Of a stretch of DNA of 64,000 nt, positions 58,918 to 64,000 are shown piece after piece. The notes below the pieces were generated by a model. It was not told where the DNA came from. It saw nothing but the letters and a program-made list of their open reading frames with translations, and ran no database searches. Where the stretch lies: positions 62,001 through 126,000 of the forward strand of contig NZ_KB889651.1 in the NCBI RefSeq assembly GCF_000372745.1, read 5' to 3'. Positions within the stretch are counted from its first letter, which is position 1, and each line of letters starts with the position of its first letter. Source of the DNA: Embleya scabrispora DSM 41855. Its GTDB lineage: Bacteria > Actinomycetota > Actinomycetes > Streptomycetales > Streptomycetaceae. The translations under genes were made by a program, and so were the position numbers.

Positions 58918-60345
58918 ATGGACCAGGATCTGGGCTGGTGGGTACGAATCGCGCTGGACGATTGGCAGGCGCGAACCGGGCCGCGGCACCGACGGATCGC
59001 CGAGGCCCTGGCCGAGGCGATCGAGCGCGGACTCACCGACCCGGGCGCGAAGTTGCCCGCCGAACGCCCGTTGGCGGACGCCTTGCGGGTCGGTCGCGGC
59101 ACCGTGGTGCGCGGCTACGAGACGCTCGCCGAGGCCGGTCTGGTGGAGCGGCGCCAGGGTGCGGGCACCTTCGTCCGCCCACGACCGGGATGGACGCATC
59201 CGCCCACACCGGTCGCGGCCCCGGTCCGGCGGCGCCTGGTCGCCGACGCGGACGTGCTCGACCTGTCCCTGTCGGTGCCCGCCGGCACCGGACATCTGCC
59301 GCCTGTCGACGGCTCGTTCGCATTTTCCCGAAGCGATGACCACGGCCTGCCTCCGAACGGTCTGCCCGAGCTGCGCGCCGCGCTGGCCGACCATCTCACC
59401 GTGCACCTGGGATTGCCGACCACGCCCGACCAGTTGATCGTCACCGCGGGCGCCCGACACGCGCTGGCCCTGGTGTTCGCGGCGCTGGTGTCACCGGGAC
59501 GGGCGGTACTCACCGGCTGCCCGGGCCCACCGGGCCTGGGCGCGGCCGTGACGGCGGCCGGCGGCCGGCCGATCGGGGTCGGCGTGGACGCCCTGGGCCT
59601 GGACGTGGCCGCCGTCGACCGGGCCGCCGCCCGCCTGCACGCGCCGGTGATCCTGACCGCCTCCGCCGCCCACGACCCGACCGGGGCTCCGTCCGCCGAG
59701 CTCCGCCGTCGCAGCCTGCTCGCGGTGCGGCGCTCGCGGAACGCGGTGCTGGTGGAGGACTTGACCCAGGCCGGACTGGACCTGGGGCCGGTGCGCGCCC
59801 GGCCCGTGCCGCCGGCCGCCGCCGCGGACGACGCGGTGATCACGATCGGGTCGTTGTCCAAGATGTTCTGGGCCGGTCTGCGGGTGGGGTGGCTGCGGGC
59901 GCCCGGTTCGCTGCGCGGATACCTGGCGCAGACCTCCGGGGTCGGCGCGCCGGCGGCGAGCGTGCCCACGCAGGTGCTCGCGACCCGGCTGCTCGACGCC
60001 GCCGACGCACCCTGGCAGGACGGGCTGCGCCGGGCCCTGACCGAGCGACGCGACCTGCTGCTGGAGCTGTTGGCCCGGCAGTTGCCGGCCTGGCGGGTGG
60101 AACCGCCGCGGGCCGGTCTGTCGTTGTGGGCCGACCTGCCGGTCGCGGACAGCACCACATTCGTGCACCTGGCCGCGCGTTACGGCGTACTGGTCGTGCC
60201 GGGCACCGCCGCGTGCGTGGACGGCCGGCATCGGCGCGGCGTGCGCATGTCCTTCGCCGAGTCGCCGGCCACGCTCGAATCCGCCGTCGACCGCCTCACC
60301 GCCGCCTGGGAGGAACACACCCGCCGACTGGCGGCGAGCCGCTGA
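58918..60345 (+). CDS. MocR-type regulator (GntR domain plus aminotransferase-like domain)
   Basis: This 475-residue protein has an N-terminal GntR winged helix (about 20-85; LPAERPLADALRVGRGTVVRGYETLAEAGLVERRQGAGTFV). A class I aminotransferase-like domain follows (about 115-470), with PLP-binding Lys315 in GSLSKMFWAGLRVGW. The usual Asp-Tyr motif before it reads VEDLTQAGLD. MocR proteins sense PLP or amino acids and control vitamin B6, GABA or other amine genes. ATG 58918 has no ribosome-binding site, so the mRNA may be leaderless. The likely target is itself or the divergent SCO6745-like gene. Confidence 0.92.
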   Translation: MDQDLGWWVRIALDDWQARTGPRHRRIAEALAEAIERGLTDPGAKLPAERPLADALRVGRGTVVRGYETLAEAGLVERRQGAGTFVRPRPGWTHPPTPVAAPVRRRLVADADVLDLSLSVPAGTGHLPPVDGSFAFSRSDDHGLPPNGLPELRAALADHLTVHLGLPTTPDQLIVTAGARHALALVFAALVSPGRAVLTGCPGPPGLGAAVTAAGGRPIGVGVDALGLDVAAVDRAAARLHAPVILTASAAHDPTGAPSAELRRRSLLAVRRSRNAVLVEDLTQAGLDLGPVRARPVPPAAAADDAVITIGSLSKMFWAGLRVGWLRAPGSLRGYLAQTSGVGAPAASVPTQVLATRLLDAADAPWQDGLRRALTERRDLLLELLARQLPAWRVEPPRAGLSLWADLPVADSTTFVHLAARYGVLVVPGTAACVDGRHRRGVRMSFAESPATLESAVDRLTAAWEEHTRRLAASR

Positions 60346-60354
60346 CGGGACGCC

Positions 60355-60510
60355 GCGGCGGGCAGCGAACCACATCACCCCGAGCGATCGAGCCACCGGG
60401 CAACCAAGCCGCCCGGCGACCGGAACCACCGGACCGCCGAGTCACCGGGCCACCAACCGGCGAGTCACCCAGTCGCCCGGTCGCCCGGTCACCCGGTCAC
60501 CGACCGAGCG
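60355..60510. repeat. Degenerate GTCACCCGGT/CGCCCGGT repeats
   Basis: In the 274-bp gap between the MocR gene and the next reductase, short units such as GAGTCACCGGG, GTCGCCCGGTC and GTCACCCGGTC recur many times. No gene is supported here. The repeats look like slipped-strand expansion; they could also form weak hairpins. Confidence 0.5.
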
Positions 60511-60619
60511 GCGAACCCGGCCCGTGCCCGTGCGCCACCGGCCCCTCGCACCGCACCGAGCGGCGAACCCCTCCCCTTCCGTGGGTTCCCGGCGCTCGGG
60601 GCCGGGCAGCGACAAGGAC

Positions 60620-61642
60620 ATGACCTCTTCCTCCTCCGCCATTGCCCCCGAGATGCCGTACACCCAGCTGGGTCGCACCGGCCTGACCGTCGCCCGCCTG
60701 GTGCTCGGCACGATGAACTTCGGCCCCGCCACCGACGAACACGACAGCGGCGAGATCATGGACGCCGCGCTCGACGCCGGGGTCAACCTCTTCGACACCG
60801 CCGACGTGTACGGGCGCTCCCAGGTGACCGGCGCCGGCACCCGGGGCGACACCGAGGAACTGGTCGGCCGCTGGCTGGGCCGCGGCGATCGCCGCGAGCG
60901 GGTCGTGCTGGCCACGAAGGTCTACGGCAGTTGGGGCGACTGGCCCAATTCCGGCGGACTCGGCGCCCGGCACATCCGCAGGGCCTGCGAGGACAGCCTG
61001 CGTCGCCTGGGCACCGACCACATCGACATCTACCAGATGCACCACATCGACCGCCGGGTGCCGTGGGAGGAGATCTGGCAGGCGATGGACCTGCTGGTCG
61101 CGCAGGGCAAGGTGCTCTACGTCGGCTCGTCGAACTTCGCCGGCTGGCACATCGCCCAGGCCGAGGAGGCGGCCGCCCGCCGATCCTCGCTGGGCCTGGT
61201 CAGCGAGCAGTGCCTGTACAACCTGGCCCAGCGGGCCGCCGAGGCCGAGGTGCTGCCGGCCGCACAGGCATACGGCCTCGGGGTCATCCCGTGGTCGCCG
61301 CTGCACGGCGGAGTGCTGGGCGGGGTGCTGGAGAAGGAGCGCACGGGCGGCCGGCACCGCTCCGCCGGCGACCGGGCGGCGGCCGAGGTGGCCGAGCGGC
61401 GCGAGCAGATCCAGGCGTACGAGGACCTGTGCGGCAAACTCGGCACGCCGCCCGGCGAGGTCGCCCTGGCCTGGCTGCTCACCCGTCCCGGAGTGACCGG
61501 GCCGATCGTGGGACCGCGCACGCGAGAGCAATTGCACTCGGCACTGCGCGCGCTGAGCGTCGAACTGAGCCCGGAGACACTCGCCGAACTCGACCGCATC
61601 TTCCCCGGCCCGGGACCCGCGCCGGAGTCTTTTGCCTGGTAG
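60620..61642 (+). CDS. Aldo/keto reductase (YghZ/Kv-beta-like)
   Basis: This 340-residue NADPH-dependent aldo/keto reductase has TQLGRTGLTVARLVLGTMNFGP at the start. The catalytic segments are VNLFDTADVYGRS and VVLATKVYG, then DHIDIYQMHHIDRRVP and the cofactor-binding end GPIVGPRTREQL. This wording is typical of the AKR group that includes YghZ and Kv-beta-like proteins. The start at ATG 60620 is preferred, though a second ATG at about 60653 would remove only the Ser-rich tail. It is not close in sequence to the other aldo/keto reductase in this window. Substrate unknown. Confidence 0.92.
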   Translation: MTSSSSAIAPEMPYTQLGRTGLTVARLVLGTMNFGPATDEHDSGEIMDAALDAGVNLFDTADVYGRSQVTGAGTRGDTEELVGRWLGRGDRRERVVLATKVYGSWGDWPNSGGLGARHIRRACEDSLRRLGTDHIDIYQMHHIDRRVPWEEIWQAMDLLVAQGKVLYVGSSNFAGWHIAQAEEAAARRSSLGLVSEQCLYNLAQRAAEAEVLPAAQAYGLGVIPWSPLHGGVLGGVLEKERTGGRHRSAGDRAAAEVAERREQIQAYEDLCGKLGTPPGEVALAWLLTRPGVTGPIVGPRTREQLHSALRALSVELSPETLAELDRIFPGPGPAPESFAW

Positions 61643-61715
61643 GAGCCCTGTGACAGGGCCGCCGGGAGACCCGTCGCGGGTCGCCGGCGGACCACCGGAA
61701 GGGCCCCGGTCGGTA

Positions 61716-61733
61716 ATGTGACCCAGGTCACAT
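61716..61733. promoter_or_regulatory. CRP-like palindrome upstream of tetR
   Basis: ATGTGACCCAGGTCACAT is a perfect palindrome with 8-bp arms and two central bases. It contains TGTGA-N6-TCACA, the classical CRP site, and fits the GTG-N6-G-N-CAC pattern described for Streptomyces Crp. It lies 108 bp before the TetR start, after the end of the aldo/keto reductase gene. Confidence 0.6.
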
Positions 61734-61840
61734 GGCCGATCGAAATATCCGGGGACTTCCTGTCCGTTTAACCGAGCGAATCACAATCGGGGAATCTCTC
61801 CCCGGTTATCGACCGGGTACCGACAGGAAGGAGCCGGATC

Positions 61841-62533
61841 ATGGGCAACACCGTCGCCGTCACCGACGTCGCCGAGGACCGCGGTCCGCGACTTCGTGCG
61901 GACGCCCGGCGCAATCGTGAGCGGATCATCGCCGCGGCACGTGAGATGTTCGTCGAGCACGGCGCCGAGGTGCCGTTCGACGAGGTCGCACGCCGCGCCG
62001 GCGTCGGCAACGCGACCCTGTACCGCCACTTCGCCGACCGCGGCGAGCTCGCACACCGGGTGATCCTCTCCGTTCTGGAGAGGATCACCGAGCAGGGCGA
62101 GCTGGCCCTGGCCGAGGAGTCGGAGGCCTTCGCGGCTCTGCGGCGCTTCGCCCACGGCGCGACGAAGGAGCGGATCGGGGCGCTGTGCACGCTCGTGTCC
62201 GCGACCGTGGACAAGCAACACCCCGAGCTGATCGCCGCCCGGACGCGGCTGGAGCACTTGGTCGAGACGCTGATGGAGCGTTCTCGCATCGAGGGCCGGC
62301 TGCGCGCCGACGTCGGCTCGGGTGATCTGCTGATGGCGATCACCCAGCTCACCCGACCGCTGCCCGGGATGGGCGGCTGCATGGTGAACGACCGCTTTGT
62401 GCACCGTCACCTCGACGTGCTGCTCGACGGTCTGGGCACGCCCGAACCCACCGCGCTGTCCGGCTCCGCCGTGGCGATGCGGGACCTGGAACACCTGGCC
62501 GACGAGCCCGAGGGGCAGCCTTGCGGGCGCTGA
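61841..62533 (+). CDS. TetR-family regulator
   Basis: This 230-residue regulator has a typical N-terminal helix-turn-helix (RERIIAAAREMFVEHGAEVPFDEVARRAGVGNATLYRHFADRGEL; about 25-70). A helical ligand-binding domain of the SbtR-like type (about 85-200) follows. ATG 61841 follows the strong site GGAAGGAG. It lies 171 bp before the MFS exporter on the same strand, so regulator and pump may share a transcript or the regulator may act on an internal promoter. The C-terminal 25 residues are probably disordered. Confidence 0.94.
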   Translation: MGNTVAVTDVAEDRGPRLRADARRNRERIIAAAREMFVEHGAEVPFDEVARRAGVGNATLYRHFADRGELAHRVILSVLERITEQGELALAEESEAFAALRRFAHGATKERIGALCTLVSATVDKQHPELIAARTRLEHLVETLMERSRIEGRLRADVGSGDLLMAITQLTRPLPGMGGCMVNDRFVHRHLDVLLDGLGTPEPTALSGSAVAMRDLEHLADEPEGQPCGR

Positions 62534-62704
62534 CGCGCCCCACCGACTTCCGATTCTCCGAGCTTTCGCGGCCTCGCGTAGCCGCGTGATCGCGCACCAC
62601 CCACAACACTTCACCGTCGCCTTGCCACTTCCGCGCGGGCGAGGGCGCACCGTCCGTCCCGCGACGCCCGCCGTCGCAACACACCCCCCGAAGTGAGTAC
62701 CCCC

Positions 62705-64000
62705 ATGTCTGCAACCGCCCCGCCCAAGACCACCGAGCCCGATTCCAGGCGCTGGAAAGCGCTCGTTTTCATCGCCATCGCCCAGTTGATGGTCGTCCTC
62801 GACGGCACCATCGTGAACATCGCGCTGCCGTCCGCCCAGACCGACCTGGGCATCTCGGACGGCAACCGGCAATGGGTGATCACCGCATACGCCCTCGCGT
62901 TCGGCGGGCTGCTGCTCTTCGGCGGCCGAATCGCCGACCTGTGGGGTCGACGCCGGACCTTCATCGTCGGCCTGGTCGGCTTCGCCGCCGCCTCCGCGCT
63001 CGGCGGCATAGCCGCGAGCACCGGCATGCTGCTCGGCGCCCGCGCGCTCCAGGGCGCGTTCGGCGCACTGCTCGCCCCGTCGGCGCTGTCCCTGCTCGCG
63101 GTGATGTTCACCGACGCCAAGGAACGCGCCAAGGCGTTCGGCATCTTCGGCGCGATCGCCGGTGGCGGCGGCGCGGTCGGCCTGATCCTGGGCGGCGTGC
63201 TCACCGAGTACATGAACTGGCGCTGGACCTTCTTCGTCAACATCCCGTTCGCCGCGGCCGCCGCGGCCGGTGCCGTCCTGGTCATCCGCGAGCCCGCCGG
63301 TACCCGCAACCGCTCGCCGTTGGACATCCCCGGAGTGGTGCTGTCCTCGGTCGGCCTGGGCACCCTGGTCTACGCGTTCACCCGTGCCGAGAGCCACGGT
63401 TGGACCTCGGGCAGCACGCTGGGTCTGTTCGTCGCCGCGGCCGTCCTGCTCGCGTCGTTCGTCTTCGTGGAGAGCCGGGTCAAGGCCCCGCTGCTGCCGC
63501 TGCGGGTGATCGCCGAGCGCAACCGGGCCGGCATCTACCTCTCGCTGGGCCTGGCCATCATCGCGATGTTCGGCATGTTCCTGTTCCTCACCTACTACCT
63601 CCAGATCGTCAAGGACTTCTCGCCGGTGATGACCGGCCTGGCGTTCCTGCCGATGATCGCGGGCATGATCACCGGCTCGACCCAGATCGGCGCCCGGCTG
63701 ATGACTCGGGTCCCGGCCAGGTTGCTGATGGGTCCGGGCTTCCTGACCGCCGGAATCGGCATGTTGATGCTCACTCAAATCGAGGTCGGCAGCTCCTACG
63801 TCGCGCTGATCCTGCCCGCGCAGATCCTGCTCGGCCTGGGCATGGGCACCGCGTTCATGCCGGCGATGAGCCTGGCCACCCACGGTGTCCAGCCGCGGGA
63901 CGCGGGCGTCGCCTCGGCGATGGTCAACACTTCGCAGCAGGTCGGCGGCGCGATCGGCACCGCGCTGCTGAACACCATCGCGGCAAGCGCGACCACCGCC
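62705..64000 (+). CDS. MFS multidrug exporter (DHA2 type), cut by window end
   Basis: The frame from ATG 62705 runs to the end of the window, giving 432 residues of a protein expected to be about 480-520. Motifs: IAQLMVVLDGTIVNIALPSA in helix 1, GRIADLWGRRRTF in the second loop, GARALQGAFGALLAPSALSLLAVMF, and NWRWTFFVNIPFA. At the window end come GVASAMVNTSQQVGGAIGTALL, the region where the remnant at 961 starts in its own family member. About 12 of 14 helices are visible. It is probably under control of the TetR gene just upstream. Substrate unknown. Confidence 0.93.
   Translation, partial: MSATAPPKTTEPDSRRWKALVFIAIAQLMVVLDGTIVNIALPSAQTDLGISDGNRQWVITAYALAFGGLLLFGGRIADLWGRRRTFIVGLVGFAAASALGGIAASTGMLLGARALQGAFGALLAPSALSLLAVMFTDAKERAKAFGIFGAIAGGGGAVGLILGGVLTEYMNWRWTFFVNIPFAAAAAAGAVLVIREPAGTRNRSPLDIPGVVLSSVGLGTLVYAFTRAESHGWTSGSTLGLFVAAAVLLASFVFVESRVKAPLLPLRVIAERNRAGIYLSLGLAIIAMFGMFLFLTYYLQIVKDFSPVMTGLAFLPMIAGMITGSTQIGARLMTRVPARLLMGPGFLTAGIGMLMLTQIEVGSSYVALILPAQILLGLGMGTAFMPAMSLATHGVQPRDAGVASAMVNTSQQVGGAIGTALLNTIAASATTA

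Noticed and set aside
60355-60510. CRISPR-like array
   Set aside because: Units are short, overlapping and degenerate with no unique spacers of constant length and no cas genes.

Overview
The window is high-GC actinomycete DNA, most likely from a Streptomyces-like member of the Streptomycetaceae. The evidence is the strong G/C bias at third codon positions, many GTG and TTG starts, ATGA/GTGA gene overlaps, a SapB-type (ram/amf) lanthipeptide cluster that marks aerial-mycelium formers, a chitinase preceded by the 12-bp repeats typical of Streptomyces chitinase promoters, and a resuscitation-promoting-factor gene behind a ydaO (cyclic di-AMP) riboswitch. No rRNA, tRNA, CRISPR array, transposase or integrase was seen.

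Layout. 1-2 kb: tail of a PHP-domain protein, a decayed MFS-exporter tail and an unknown gene. 2-7.6 kb: a 5-oxoproline locus with pyroglutamyl peptidase, a DUF979/DUF969 membrane pair, a GntR regulator with two palindromes in the divergent promoter, and pxpABC. 8-15.2 kb: ramC-ramS-ramA-ramB with convergent ramR, encoding a SapB-like class III lanthipeptide. 15.4-20.2 kb: a LysR regulator and a complete DnaE-type polymerase, possibly an extra copy. 20.3-26.3 kb: a ROK regulator divergent from a polar amino-acid ABC importer, followed by an L-asparaginase. 26.4-28.6 kb: cutC and two VOC-fold proteins. 28.9-34.3 kb: divergent secreted chitinase (GH18) and collagenase (M9).

34.5-38.1 kb holds the most unusual locus. 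Two homologous 56-57-residue peptides, each with six cysteines, are followed by an ABC transporter and an S26 signal peptidase. A membrane-anchored thioredoxin-like protein is transcribed divergently. Cleavage at a shared AGA|C site would release cores of 32-33 residues that begin and end with Cys. I read this as an export and disulfide-maturation cassette for small secreted peptides; no such system is known to me by name.

38.5-49.4 kb: a GNAT-AAA+ fusion, an aldo/keto reductase, the riboswitch-controlled Rpf-LysM-M23 cell-wall hydrolase, a glycerophosphodiesterase, a MarR/MMPL pair with a clear operator, and an unknown secreted protein. 49.6-64 kb: a toroid-like protein, a peptidase E gene interrupted by an in-frame TAG, a deacetylase-like lipoprotein, a beta-propeller lipoprotein, two TetR/MFS exporter pairs (the last cut by the window end), a membrane-anchored GH18-like protein, an enoyl-CoA hydratase remnant, an SCO6745-like protein, a MocR regulator and a second aldo/keto reductase.
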